DNA of 64,000 nt from Haemonchus contortus (Eukaryota > Nematoda > Chromadorea > Rhabditida > Trichostrongylidae), in NCBI GenBank assembly GCA_000469685.2, contig LS997566.1, forward strand, positions 25,681,932 through 25,745,931, in the 5' to 3' direction. Position 1 is the first letter of the stretch; each line of letters starts with the position of its first letter. This document shows positions 1-12,919 of this stretch, one piece after another. The notes under the pieces were generated by a model. It had not been told where the DNA came from and did no database searches. It saw only the letters and a list, made by a program, of their open reading frames with translations. The position numbers were made by a program, and so were the translations under genes.

Positions 1-381
1 AGTGAAAGTGGAAAGCGCTGGCTGTTCAGGAAGTCCACTGTACATTCATTTGCACAGGATATTAGAAGTGTGGTTTTAATCTTTTCAATTGCTATCCGCG
101 TTGCTTCATCAGCAACTGGGTACCGTTGCCAATTTGTCTAGCATATACAGAGTTATTCTTCGCGCAAAGTCAGAATGTGTTCTTGCTGTACAGTGGAGCA
201 TTGGGTTTGCTCGTGCTTTCAGGAGCAACCATGCGTTCCTCCATAAAGCGCATTCAAAGTGTTAAGTCTTCTATAGAGAATATTGAATCACTTCATTAAG
301 ATAAATTACATGAAAGGTTTGCCAAGCGAATCGCGTAGTTTTTTGTTAACGTTATAAGTAGATTTTCAGATTTTTTTATAG

Positions 382-3300
382 GGAGCGACACGTATTCTGT
401 GTACCTCGATACCATACTACAAAACAGTCATCATCATGTCGTTTGAATGCCCACATTGCGGTTTTAGGAACAATGAAATTCAAAGCGGTGAAGCTGTGCA
501 GGTAAATTCACTTGGGAGTAAACTTCCTATTGAATAGGCTATCTTTATCGTTTCGCATTTTATGTAGAACTTATGAAAACTCTCAAAATTTGACTATCTA
601 TCATCCCTCTTTGTCTGTTGCTCAGCATCGAATCGGAGAAAGTACCGGTTTATCGTGTGTAACCCTTTATTTCTGTTGGTAAAATGTGGAAGCGAATTTC
701 TAGATAGCGATGTTACGCTATGTGAGGTGGAGAAGTTAGTACAAGACTGGGTGTCTCGTATTAGTTTTCTGCTCACCGATTTGTGTTCATCCTTCTTAGA
801 CTCGACGATCTTGTCCTATCGTGATTCTAAGGAGACCGGATCAATGTGGGCTCTCTGAAGCCTCTTGTCACCTCTTCTGAATTCCGCTCATACGCTACCT
901 ACGATCCTCTATGATGAGATTTTCGTACGAACCGTCTTCGATCCTCACCATCCTCATCAAGGCGAAAAGATTCACATTTTGACATGAAAGGCTTTTCAGT
1001 ATGAAAGGCAAATTTAAAAGCTTTTAAGATTTCTTATAAGTCTTCGTCGGTGTTACCGCTTCTACAATCCGGTCTTTCCCGTACTACACCCTGAAATGGC
1101 AATATCCTATTGGTATGCAAAATGAAGAATCAAGCTAGTGACAATAATCAGCGCTTATCAATTGTTATTAGTCTTTGTCAAGGTGAGGGTCTGACACCTT
1201 CCCGAAGGGGGCACTGAGTCAGTGGCCCTCTTCGGGAAGGGTCAAGCTTCCACTCTTCATTCGAAGGGGGCCACTGATTCAGTGTTTCTTGCTTTTTAGA
1301 GCTCCTTATCAACCCTTACTCACTATTGTCAGTTCCTATCACCAACGATTCCGTCACAGTCCACATAATTCACCGAAGTGCCAATGCTGCTCTATTCATG
1401 CAAAGGGCGTCATAGACCCAAAGACTCGTGCCTTCATTCTTCCATGGTCGCTTATCACACTTTATCACTCATTATCAGTCCCTGTAACCAAGCATCCACG
1501 GTCTCATCACACACATTACCCACCTAGGTGTCAAGATTTCTTTTTTTGGCAGAGAGAGCGTACCGATGCAGTGCTTCTCACATCTTCTTTTGAATGCCCT
1601 AGGTTTAGAAGGCAGGAGCTATGAATTTGAGGCCAAGTATGCATACACAGGCAAATACTTACGAACCAACACGCACGACTAGCGAATTATATGTATAAAG
1701 CCGAATATTCATATTACTATATTTAATTCTGTAGGTTTGTTAGTGTGTTTGTGCGTGTGTCGATATCTGGGTGTTTCTGGTGTGTGGTTTAGTTGGCTGG
1801 GTGTTTGGCCCAGAGCGTTCAAATTGAAAGGGGTATGGGCGAGGATGGGGAGGATGATGGTAGTTGGTTGGAGCTGATTAGGTGCCCGAAAGGCAAGAGC
1901 CGTAGCATCTGTCACGTCTCTCATATTAACAATGAAACTCTGGAATTTTAGTAGGTAATGTGGGCTGTAAACGAGCTGCCGATATTTGATTACTAGGACT
2001 GATGGCAAATGTCAGAGACTGAAATGGAGTCGCAGAAGAAAAGAAGTGAGTGAATCGGTTATCCCCTCACTGTCAACTGTGTTCGATACGACGGAATCGG
2101 TCAGGACTCCTTTAGCAGTGGACGGCTCCACTATTAATAAAATTCGTAAATATTTCTTTTAAGACCTGTTCCTTGAGACCATGGCTGTAACCACTCAATG
2201 TGTACAGCCGGGGCTTAAAGGAACCCCGGCTGTAATGATCGAGTGGTACAGCCGGGTCTTAAAAGAACTATTTAGAACTCCACCATTGTTAACGTTGCAG
2301 AGGATCCGTGGTTAGAACGTATACCCTGATAACGTTGACAGTGGTGGAGTCTCCCAATGCTTGAAGGTGTCCTGACCGAGGCTTGTCTTCAAAATCCCTG
2401 CCTACTTCCTTCGAGCGAGCAAACTGCGTTTAACAGTGACGCTGGTAGGAGTGTCTCTTTCGATGAGTTGAACGTGGAGAGACGCCAATTATAAAACGTG
2501 ATGGCTCTGAGAGCTTCATAAAACAGCATCATGGTCAAGTGTTAGGAAGGCCTCGACGAAATATTTTTCTTGTGGAGAATTTTTGAGAGCGATCTGCAGC
2601 TACACACGATATCTCACGATAAATCATGGGACCCTTCAAAGAACGAAAGTTCTGAAACCCTCTAGGCATCGTTCAAATCTTCTCCCACCTTGTAATACGA
2701 ATATCAGTCTTGAGGAACACCACTCCCCTTGCATCTTTTAACGTTCGAGCCGCAAAGTAATGGTGTCTTAGGGCATTTGTGAAATCGAGAAGAATGGTTT
2801 TTCCATGATGCCTCAGCATCAGAAATAGAATATACAGGGAGACCGGAAAACGTTTACTTCGCTCCTGTCTGGTTTACGAACTAGCGCCTAATCATGAATA
2901 CGATTCAAAAGAAAAACTTAAGGCTTCAAAATAAGCTCCAGTCGCGTACTGTTGCAGTTTTTCGAGAGTATCAAATTGGAAGGCGAAAATTGTTATTCTC
3001 CCAGGTTATATTTGTTCCAAAAGCGATGTCTGATCCTAGGGATTGACCTGGCCATTGGCGGAGCAGATACATTATAGGGGTACATTTCTTCTGTTGCTCC
3101 AACTAAGCAAGAGACTTATATATGTACCTTCAAACAAACGCTGTCATGTGTACTTTCTGTTGTTCTCTTCGACAGGTGTGATACAGTTCTACGCTACTCT
3201 CTCCCTCTCTGGCAGAGAAATATCTGTAATTTTCAAGGCTTCCTACTTCTTGCTACTTTTTCTTTCCCGAGTCCCTTATTTTTTCTATTGTGATTTTTCT

Positions 3301-6300
3301 AATGTAGTTTCTTCTTAAGCAAAAAACTCTCCTTTTCAGGAGCATGGTTCTGAAATTGTTTTACGAGTGCAAGAGCAGGTGGATCTTCGAAGACAGCTAG
3401 TGAGATCAGAGTATGCAACAATCGAAGTACCAGAGCTAGAACTTGTTATCCCTGCTAAAACTCGCCCAGGGGGTACATTTTCAAGTGATGTATAAAGTTA
3501 CCTCCTAGCGATAAAAGTTTATTTCCATAAGCAGCCTTTTTCAGAAATCACAACTGTAGAAGGAGTTTTGGAAAGAGTTGGTACTGGCCTCGCTCTAGAA
3601 CAAGACAGAAGGAGAGAGCTTGATCCTGAAAGTGCGGCAAAAATCGACGACTTCCTGGTTCATTTACGAAAGTGCCTAAACTTATCGGAAAAATGGACTT
3701 TGGTACTTTACTACTTCATCGAAGAGTGAGCATCACTCAAAAGCTAATAGCTGTGCCGATGGTGTTCCAGTGAGGTGATCTATTCACTCCCTTCTTTTTC
3801 AGAAGCTCCATGATCCCACGGGAAACTGCTTCATTCAAAATCCTGATCCGCGCCATGTCGATCCACGATGTATCGTCTCCCACTACCATCGCAGTCTAGA
3901 AGAACGGAAGCTCTTAGGACTGGCTGATGATGATGTGTAAGTGAGCCAGATGATTTCTATACAGTACAGGGAATCAGATTAGGTGGTGTGATCCAGGAGG
4001 AGCGAAAAGCGATCGCTACCTGCATGTTTTGCATGGTCATTCTCTTTTTCTTCTTATATAACTCGTTGTTTCTTTTTGGGAATTATCCCCGAGAGTGTTG
4101 TGGCGCTAGGAGTCTACACGGCATTTTCAGTGAAGAACAAGAACGTACACCGGAATGGAAGTCATTCGATGATGCAAAAAGAGAGGTCCTCCACTTTCCC
4201 ACTGAATGCCCAAATTGTGGGTCGCCTTGCGAAGTCTTAATGAAACCAACAGGTATTTTTGTCCTCTTTCCCTCGCTTAATCAGTCGGCTCTTATATTGT
4301 CGATTATGAATGGAGAAATTAGTTCATGAAGACCGGGTTCGTTAGCGAAAGTTCACTCTTGGAATGAACCTTCTCGATATGCCCGTGAAAGGTTGATCTT
4401 GTCAATCACTGCGTCATCCTCTTCACAGTTTTTGTGGCTATGGAGTTCATGTCGCCAGTGTAATTCATTTCATGACGTTAAAATTGATCCTACTAGCACT
4501 CTGATATTTTCAAGAATGGCAGTAAAGCAAGTACAAGCAAAATAATGAAAACTTACTTGAAGCGGGGTGCGCCAAGCGGTGAAATGTACCTTGGTAATTC
4601 CTGTAGAGAAAGCTATCAAAAGCGTCGTGAGTATCGTGATTCCATTCGAAACAGCAAAATTCGCTCAGAGCAGAGGCTTCTGATTACCGTGGAAAATATG
4701 ATGAATGATTCAGGGCAACTTGTTTTGCAATGATCTGGCAGATCTATGATGAGTCCGGGTGAACCACTAAATTTAGCTCCTGTATGACATTGATTCATCT
4801 CGATGCAATAATATCAATATCACTGGATGACAGTCAGTGATCCCGCATAGACCGTTCCAGTAAATGGCGCGCCGTATGTTTGTTCTGGCTAATTTAGTGA
4901 AGGGCCTTTGTTCCGCAATATATGGGAGCGTGGTTTGCTGTCCACCAGCAAGTGGGGTAATCTCGTCGCTTATTTGTTCAACAACACGGTTGGAAATGAA
5001 GTTGAGGTGGGAAAGGCACCGTCCCCTTGCATGTTTGCCCGCGTTTTCGCCCCCTGCAGTATCTTAGGACGGTACCCTTTAAACTTTGATATGTTTCTAA
5101 CATCCAGAACTCACTGTGGGACGAAAAGCTTATAAGAGCCGTCTCGTTGTTGATATTAGATACTGAAAATATCCAATTCTCTCTAGGGAGCTTGCTTGGT
5201 GTTGTGTTCACGAACATAACCTACATTTCCATGAAAGGGCATTTTTATGCACATCATATCATTTCGAGACTTGAATTCCAGTGTTGACTGGATTACAACA
5301 CGGGAAATGCTAAAGTGGCTCCAAGGTCGACATGAATGTCGCTTACGTTGGTAAATCACTTATTCACCTCTACCAAAAAAATTAAAAAGGCTCGAAGTTT
5401 GGGGTGTTAATCAGTCTCCTCAGAGGGGTGCGCCCACGCATTCGGCTTCCATTCAGTATCGTAGTGGTATATTGAATGCGTCGTTATGTCCATGCGAACT
5501 CTTAGTTTGTGAAGGATCAGCAAAGGATATAGTCGCACCCACGAGCCGTAGATCCTGTGAGAACTTTAGGTGCTTTTTGAAGGACAACCTTATAGAGTTA
5601 TATATTTTTTGAAGGGGTAAGTTCTCCCCTATAACCCTGTCTGGATTGTGTTACTATTCCTCAAAGTGTGTCTGTAGAGGGCTCAAGTGAAAATTGATAA
5701 CTATCGCGTGCGTTTTCGGCACCTGATGCTTTTCTTCTACTGCTAGGGCAAGAACGCGGCACAAGCAGCGAGAAAGGTTTACAACATTTGAGTAGGCAAT
5801 ACTCTAAAGGGAAGTAAGGTGCGTGAGTGGTTTACGCATGAATTCACCCCGAAGGTAGGCTACGTTCAGAGAGGTTATCGCAATAATCACATTGTTAATC
5901 GAAACGAACACTACACGAAACACGAACGCTCATCACTACTTGTGAAATAGAAGAAAGGCTTAGTGCTTCGAAATCCACCATCCAAGACCATTTGCTGGGA
6001 ATTGATTTTGTCAAGCACCTTGATGTTCGGGCACGTCACGAACTGACCGAGCACAATGTGGTGGGCCGCGCCCCCGTGTGCGACTTTTGGCCACTCGTCA
6101 AAAATTGCTGGAACTTGGGTAGATATCTTACTATAACCCTCTTATAGTCCGGAAATAGCACCATCAGTCTAGCATTGTCTAGGATTCTGCAGAATCCTTC
6201 GAATGGGAAATCGTTCAATACGCTGGAGGATTGCAAAAAGCACCTGAGATGGTTTTTCATTCTAGGTTTAGAACCCTCCGTGGAAGTGGTATAATGAAAC

Positions 6301-9300
6301 CCACATAAGAATGCGGAACCATCACTAAGCAGAATGGAGGATATATCGCTTGATGAATGGAGCTGTTCTTGTAGAAATTCTCATCCAAAGATGACTGAAG
6401 AAATAGGCGGGAACTTCCTAACTTCCAACCTAATAGTTTAAAAGCAACTGTGTGCATTTAAGTACAAGACACCTGACCAATGTGCTGGCCTTCACACCAG
6501 TGCTCAACTAGTGCATATTGTATTTACAAGAGAGACTATTTGATGCCTTCAGGTTGGAGCTAGTGTGAGAAGGAGCGCTGCGTTATAATTTTTGTAATTT
6601 GGTGTTACCCGAAGCACTAAAAAACATTCTTTTGACGTTCATGATGTGTGATTATTTGTTCAATTAGGGACGAGAATGGCATGTGTATCATTGACTAGTT
6701 AACTCTCATTCAACTATAATCCACTTACACAATATTTTTATCCCCACGGTTATCCCAAGTTGTCCATTTAAATTGGATAGCTATATTACGAGCAGGTGTA
6801 TGTATTTTGGCAGTGCATAATTTTCCTTTGATAATCCTCATTCAATTGTTAAGATATTCCTTACTTCCAAACGGTCATTATAATGGCGACGACTTGTGAT
6901 AAGTGTGGCCTCAAGACGAATGAAGTGAAGAGCGGAGGAGCTATAAAAGATCACGGATGTCGGCTGTCCTTAACTATTCAAGAGGTCACGGGTTTTATCC
7001 CCTACTGCATCTCTTCCTTTCCTCTGTTTCTAACACTCGATATCGTGTTTAAGGATCTACGTTTTCAGGATGTCGATTTGGCTCGAGACGTTCTGAAGTC
7101 AGATACGTGCTCGATGGAAATTCCGGAGCTTGATCTTGAGGTATCAGTTGTGTCTCACTTATCACTTGAATACCGAATTGGTTAGAAGCTCGTTTCAGGT
7201 GGGACCAGGTGCATTGTGTAGTCGTTTTACAACTGTTGAAGGCCTTCTTACAGCGACGAAGGAGCAGCTATCTTCTGTGGGTGTTTTTCAAGGGTAATCT
7301 TGAGTCTATGCGATACGCTACTGTAGATAAGGTTCACAAGTGTTGTTCGATTTCTGCATTGGGCACTTTAATTGCGTTACTTCGAATGCTGGTGTTTTGA
7401 GGTTCTCACACTCCATCGCAGTAGATGTTGTTTCAGTGAACATTTCAGAGTGTACATCCATGTTTGTCCTGGGTCTCTGATTTTGTTTAGACAATAATCA
7501 CTTCCCTCCCACTCCTTTGAAGGCTTCTTTTTAGGGTGTTGTGCTCGCGGATTACAAAATGACGTGCCTTTACAAAGAACTGAATAAGGGTGTCATGTCT
7601 TCCCCTAAAATCACTTTCACGCTCTCGGGCGGACACGTGAGATCGTTCGTTTTATGTTTTATAGAAGATCTGGACGGTCTAAACTTTATTCGATCTTCGT
7701 GAACATCCTGTAGAAGCAAGTTATTCTATAGCCATTGTGCCAGAGTGAGAGACAAAATCTCCTTCACTGCTAATTAGAAAAGGCTCCAGTAGATGTTTGG
7801 GTATCATGAAGGGCCACAGAAATGTGCTGTGAGTGATATAATTGGTTGCCTTACGATGGACGGGGCAGGACTTAATGTTACAACAGAAATTTTACGGCGA
7901 ATACTTGAACGGTGTAGAGGTTAGGAAAAAGTGGATAAGTATTAAGTCGATGCATAATTATTGCGGGTTTTTTGCAACAAATTTTGTTCGAAGAAATGAC
8001 AGAAATAAAATGAACAAAGTCATGTTCGAATAATTACTCCGAAACATATCTACCACTCACGCCAAGCACTGCTCCCATTCGCTAGGTGGTCGAGTTCCAC
8101 AGGCGAGGATGTTTCGATTCCTGGAGGCGATCCACGTTTTGACAACAGCCATCAAGCCATCTAAATCGTCGTTGATTCTGTTCCCTAGCCAGTCTTTCAA
8201 CGAGCGGTTGACGTGATAATCTATAAAGGTTTCTGCCGGTGAATATAAAAGATTCAGAAGCAGATTCCGTTCCTTAGTTGGCTTTGGCTGAATGTTCGAT
8301 CGCTGAGAAGCTATTGAAATCGTGGAATGACCCCGCTACCTTCCAAATTTTCTGGGAGTAGCAGAGCATAATTTTGCGAATATGCGGATGGTTTTCTAGA
8401 CACAGTTTTGTAGAGGAAATCATGGAGATCATTCCTAAAAGAAACCCAAACCCAAAGGGTAAATTATATCGAGAGAAAAGGAGCCGCGAAAAAATCCGCA
8501 ATAATTATGCATCATTCTAATAATTTTCCAAGAGCTGAGGCGGAAGGAGGGGGAAGGGAATTTGAGGGTCAGCGCCTGGCAGTGGAAGGGATGTGAAAGC
8601 ACAGACATGCTTGGTGTGATGAGTTCCTTAACCTTCGAAACAGTAACACTGCACAAACAGAAAAGTCAACGTTTGAACGAAGTGTTTCTCTTTGATTCAT
8701 TTTGTTTAGTGAAACATTGAATCTTGTGCTGAGTGCCGCAAGCTAGTAATGGTTCACCAATAAGACATTACAATCAAAATATTTTTGTTGGCGGTGGCCA
8801 AAGATTTTGGTTGGTAAGTAAAATGAGTAAATATGGATGGGTGAAGTCATGACCTTGACGATCTCAAATCTATGTTGATCTTCTAACCACTTTTGGTGCG
8901 AATGTTTCAGAACTGAGGCATCTTTATTGAGAGTGATTGGAGAACTGAAATTTTGGGTCGAAGACGACGCTATCGCTGTAGATAACCATGTTTCAATTAT
9001 GATAGCATGATTCTTTTGGAAAACCGCTCAGCACATTTAAATTTGACAGTAATTCATTTTACGGGAGGCCAGACTATCTGAGCAGTCTACAGATTCTCTG
9101 TTCAATAGAGGAATTCCAGCAGTCATCGTTTTTCATGGGTGACAGCGCTTCCAGTGGTGAAAGGAGTCAGATAGAGAAATTTCTTGACCAGTTCGATGAG
9201 GTATTCAGTCCGTTAGCGAATTCGTCGTTCAGTTCATGTTCTGAGTTTTTTTTTTCAGATTCTCAGTTTGAAACGAAGTATCACCTTAGTTCTTGATGAT

Positions 9301-12071
9301 CCAGCTGGCAACAGCTATATACAGGTGATCTTCTTATTTATTTATAGTACGCTGGAAGATGTTACTTGATTACTGAGAATGAAAACTGCGTTATAAACAA
9401 GTACAAGCTAACGAAAGTAAAAAATTTCAAATGAATGGAATCCTAGTCTACTGACGAAGAAGTCCGATTTTCCGATATAAGAGGGATGTAGGCAGTTCTC
9501 CCGGGAAAAACGCGTCGCGCTAGCCGCACCCGATCGCGGGCAGTCGCGCTGCGTGACGGGAAAGGTTTTAAGTCTCAGTGAAAGGATTTGGTGGTTGCAG
9601 CGGGAACGTTGCCGCTGGCCGTGGGTACTTTGGGGAGAAGTACAGTTACCCAAATAAAAGTCATAAGATCAGTAGGAACCAAGAATGAAATTTTCTTTGG
9701 ACTGTCGAAAAGCAAAAAAGTAGCTAATCAGTAACGGAAAACTCGCAGGAAAACACCTATGTGATTGGTTTGTAAAACTATGCGGTGGAAATATGGTGGT
9801 ACTAAGCATGTCTTGAGTGGCAGCCGTAAAGGAAAACAACATCAGTCGTCAATGATGACCTATCCCCATCAGAGAAGTCATAAGGACTAATCAAATTTTC
9901 AAATTTCGAGCTATAGACATAAGTGGCAACTAGGTGAGTATCACGGGCGATTTTGATGAAAAGTGAGCAATACCCCATGAACAATCTACAATTACGCGAA
10001 ACCACTGGAGAATGAAATGCAATATATATCGGAACTAGCAGCAGTTTGAAGAACTAGGAATCTGTGCCAGTTCGACGAGCTAGCTGAAAGGTTATGCGGA
10101 AGCTATTTTTCGAGAATTTCACAGTATCCGTCAATCAGATATCCTCCGCGTTTTTTCGAAGCTCCTGCAGAAATACCATGAAGTTTGCATAACGTACCAG
10201 GAGATTTCATCATATCACAATCCATTAAACAAATTGAAGTGTTGTCTTCTGTAAACATAAAGTTTGTCTGCGATCTGGCCTCAGGCTGTGAAGTGTTTGA
10301 GCGATATGTGCACTGAACCGCTGGGAGGGGCCTTCAAATTCAAGTCTTGACGAAAGTCCCATACGTTTCAGCGGCGGGGTGGCCAGATCCGGATATTAGT
10401 AAAGAATTGCATGTTGAATGCGTGTGGACAGTTCCATTATATGGTCAAACAAGCAAGGAATAGACCCATGTTGTGCCCACATTGTGAAGAGTTTCCTTAG
10501 GTTCTTCTTCATAGCAACCTCGGCGTTGCCAGGATATCCCAAAAAAATTGCCAATTTTTTTCGAATACTTTCCGCACAACCTAATACGACTGATATTTGA
10601 ATTCTGGCTGCCAAATTCAATGTTTTTTATACAGAGTCTGAGCACTTCAAACGAGGATTCACGTTTGCGCAAAGAGTTCTACGAGCGCACATTCGAGCAG
10701 AATGACGAACTGGGCCTGAATGATATGAAGGTGACTTTTTGTATTTTTTCCACCTGCTGAGCTAATCCAATCCGGAAAATAGATATCAAGGTATAGGTAA
10801 GGCGATTTTTGAAATATTCTATTCATCTGTTGTGCTGAGCTGTGTAGCACAGTAGCGCGGCAATAGTAGAAGCGTCAAAGGGAGGGGACGATCCGGGCTG
10901 TGATGAATCTGCCCTATGCGGGGATCACTTTACTACAATAATTCTGACCGTTCGGATTGAATTTCAAGTTTGTGGAATAAGTAGGAGGTCGAGTCGACGA
11001 GAATTAGTCAAACCGACAATTGATTCTATCTCCATTTCCCATAGTAAGAAAAACTCGGTCAGTGATGTGTCATTTATTTAGTCGCCAACATCTCTGAACA
11101 TTTCGCCGACGGGCTGTCCCGCAAGCTGAGTTTTCTGAACTTCAGAAGTTCTTTTGATCGGTTATTTCGTTAAGGCGTGAAGCTGCGACGACTTTCCTGA
11201 CCCAAACTTTTCTTTCTTCTTTTCTTTATCCTCACAAAACTTTATATATCGTTAAGTGCAACAACATATTACAATCCTATCCAACGCATTCCTCACTAGC
11301 ACGGATAGAATCCCAAATTCTATACTTAAAGTCCTCGCAAAATGCATGCAGGCATCCTTCCTCTATTCCTTTGCAGCCGTTTTTGAGCCTTGCTTTCAAG
11401 GATTCCACAGCGGGATGGCAAACCTGACAGTTTCCCTTCCAATCAGGGTTAGGGTGTGGAGAGCAAGATGGCTATTACTCGGGGATGATAAAATTGGGAA
11501 GCTGGCGTCGACACCACTCTGAGACGGATTTGGCTCTGTGGACTGGAATTCCGCCCTGCTGGGAAAAATGGCTTTGTCGCGGTGCGTGCTCCGCTTAAGT
11601 GAGTCAGCAAACTTCTGTACTCACCTTCAACTGTCTGTTAGGATCCGACGTGATACTGATACTGATACTGGTATCTCAGCGTGCGATAGGAATGGCAATG
11701 AAGCTTGAACTCGACAATCCGCTTCATTGACAACTTCGTCAAGTCAGTCACTCTGTTTCGTTGCCACTGCTTTGATGGACCACCCAGGGTTACGATCAAC
11801 GGACTGTTTTCATAGTCCTATGTATGGAAATCTTAGCGTTCGTAGCTCTTTCGGGTTTTATTTGATTCATTTTGCTTCTCTACACCGTTGGATTGCCTTG
11901 TCTGTTGTCATTATTGAAATCAGAAGCACATGTAACATATAAGTACATACATACATATTTTTCTACTTGTTTCGCTAACACTGATTGTCTTTGAAATTGT
12001 TCCAGGTGGAAAATTATGGTGAGCTCGAGACTCTGAAAGAGGATGCCGATGAAGGAAATGCTTTCGAGTAG
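382..12071 (+). CDS. zpr1: Zinc-finger protein ZPR1 (12 exons, 5' end missing)
   Basis: ZPR1 is a conserved eukaryotic protein with two C4 zinc fingers and duplicated alpha/beta domains that binds translation factor eEF1A. Exons I can place: 382-501, 3340-3472, 3545-3702, 3803-3936, 4131-4252, 6854-6984, 7069-7140, 7199-7276, 9123-9200 (or from 9120), 9259-9324, 10635-10730, 12006-12071. All have AG/GT borders and matching phases and give about 417 codons to a TAG stop (human ZPR1 is about 459 aa). Visible family marks are IPYYKTVIIMSFECPHCG (second half of finger 1), DDPxGN-type strands (HDPTGN, DDPAGNSY), CPNC then IPYF..ATTCDKCGLKTNEVKSGG (finger 2), TTVEG twice, and NDELGLNDMK near the C-terminus. 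The ATG at 436 is not the start, because conserved residues precede it in frame. The first CxxC half of finger 1 is not found in 1-381. Exon 8's donor (7276 versus 7280) is chosen to keep the frame. Confidence 0.93.
1197..1240. repeat. Long hairpin in ZPR1 intron 1
   Basis: Two roughly 22-base arms, CCTTCCCGAAG... and ...CTTCGGGAAGG, with inner TCAGTG/CACTGA pairing and few mismatches. A third partial arm (TTCGAAGGGGGCCACTGA) follows at about 1261-1278. It looks like a small foldback repeat; no function is inferred. Confidence 0.6.
2189..2275. repeat. Perfect 11-bp hairpin plus repeated half-unit
   Basis: TACAGCCGGGG (2203-2213) and CCCCGGCTGTA (2224-2234) form a perfect stem with a 10-base loop. 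The motif TACAGCCGGG.CTTAAA is then repeated at about 2247-2264. Flanking ACCACTC (2190) and GAGTGGT (2241) are also inverted. It may be the remains of a small inverted-repeat element inside intron 1 of ZPR1. Confidence 0.55.
5425..5510 (+). repeat. Dispersed repeat, copy 1
   Basis: Shares ATTCGGCTTCCATTCAG.ATCGTA and following sequence with 46268-46330 in the same orientation. The two copies are diverged and I could not find clear ends, so the class is unknown. Confidence 0.5.
5730..6110 (+). pseudogene. Mariner transposase N-terminal remnant
   Basis: Two frames read like the DNA-binding half of a mariner transposase: GKNAAQAARKVYN...VREWF at about 5747-5845, then a second helix-turn-helix piece (CEIEERLSASKSTIQDHL, then LDVRARHELTEHN) at about 5940-6057. 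Stops and at least one frameshift separate them. The catalytic domain is not recognisable downstream. It sits inside the 2.6-kb intron 5 of ZPR1. Confidence 0.65.
7947..8516. repeat. Inverted repeat pair (possible small DNA element)
   Basis: ATGCATAATTATTGCGG with following T/G-rich sequence at about 7950-7980 is repeated in inverse at about 8480-8512. A third, diverged copy lies at 25866-25915. The pair could be the ends of a roughly 570-bp non-autonomous element in ZPR1 intron 8. No target duplication was found. Confidence 0.4.
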
Positions 12072-12919
12072 AGTTGTTTTGTAGTGAAGAAGCATGAGCT
12101 CGTTGTTTGCTGTTGACAGTGCTGATTACAATTCAAGTCAAGTGGATACGAAAAGTTTTGGTGCTTAATTTCGATGATTTCTGATTGTTTTCTTCTGTGT
12201 TTTTTCTCCCCAGTTACCTACTTCTATTTATGTTTTAATTTCCTCTCCTTCCAGTAGTGTAAGACCTGACAGTATTGGATTCGACTTCTATACAGATCTG
12301 GAAATCTCGGAGCACTCGCTTAAACTATGTCTCAAAACGAAAAGAAATCTACAGTGCATCTTTTCGATCTTGGCGTCACTTAATGAGCCATGGTTTCCAA
12401 CTAAAAACTCTCATTCTGCGTTCATTATCAATCTGACGAAAATAGTTTGAGGCTAGGCTCATGCAAAATGTGCCGCCAAATACATGAAGTCAAAAGTATG
12501 TATGTATTAATGTGGTACAGATTATGACGAGTAATAATGACTACCTATAGTTAGGTTTCCGATCCATAGGTAGCTCAGTTTTGTTCGCGGTTCTCCTTCA
12601 TTCACTTTTCCCTTCATGGTTATTTTCCACCTTAGACACATTCTCCTTTTTCTTTTTTTACTATATTGGTGACTCCTTTTACGTTTAATGAATCTGATAA
12701 ATGTTGTTTAGAAAAATGGCAAGCACAAAAATTGTGTTTTACTCCTTATCGACTCGGCGGTTGTATTATTGTCAAAATCCCTTGAGAACCTTTGCGGATC
12801 GTGGGTTCCCTATGAAATGCACTCTACCATTTTTTCGTACTCAAAAAAAAACTTTCGAATGAATGTTGGCAATGCTCATTTTTGCATATCATTGTATAGC
12901 AGACAGCATCTATAGAGTA
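12072..12919. other. Region downstream of ZPR1
   Basis: AT-rich sequence after the ZPR1 stop. I see no convincing ORF, RNA gene or canonical AATAAA close to the stop. It probably contains the ZPR1 3' UTR and intergenic DNA. Confidence 0.5.

Noticed and set aside
436..501. ATG at 436 as the ZPR1 start codon
   Set aside because: In-frame conserved residues (IPYYKTVII) precede it and an acceptor lies at 380-381, so it is an internal Met.
1289..1624. 111-aa ORF in ZPR1 intron 1
   Set aside because: His/Ser/Pro-rich random-looking sequence with no family resemblance or splice support.
4545..4733. 62-aa ORF in ZPR1 intron 5
   Set aside because: Not in the ZPR1 alignment; the next real exon joins 4252 to 6854 in phase.
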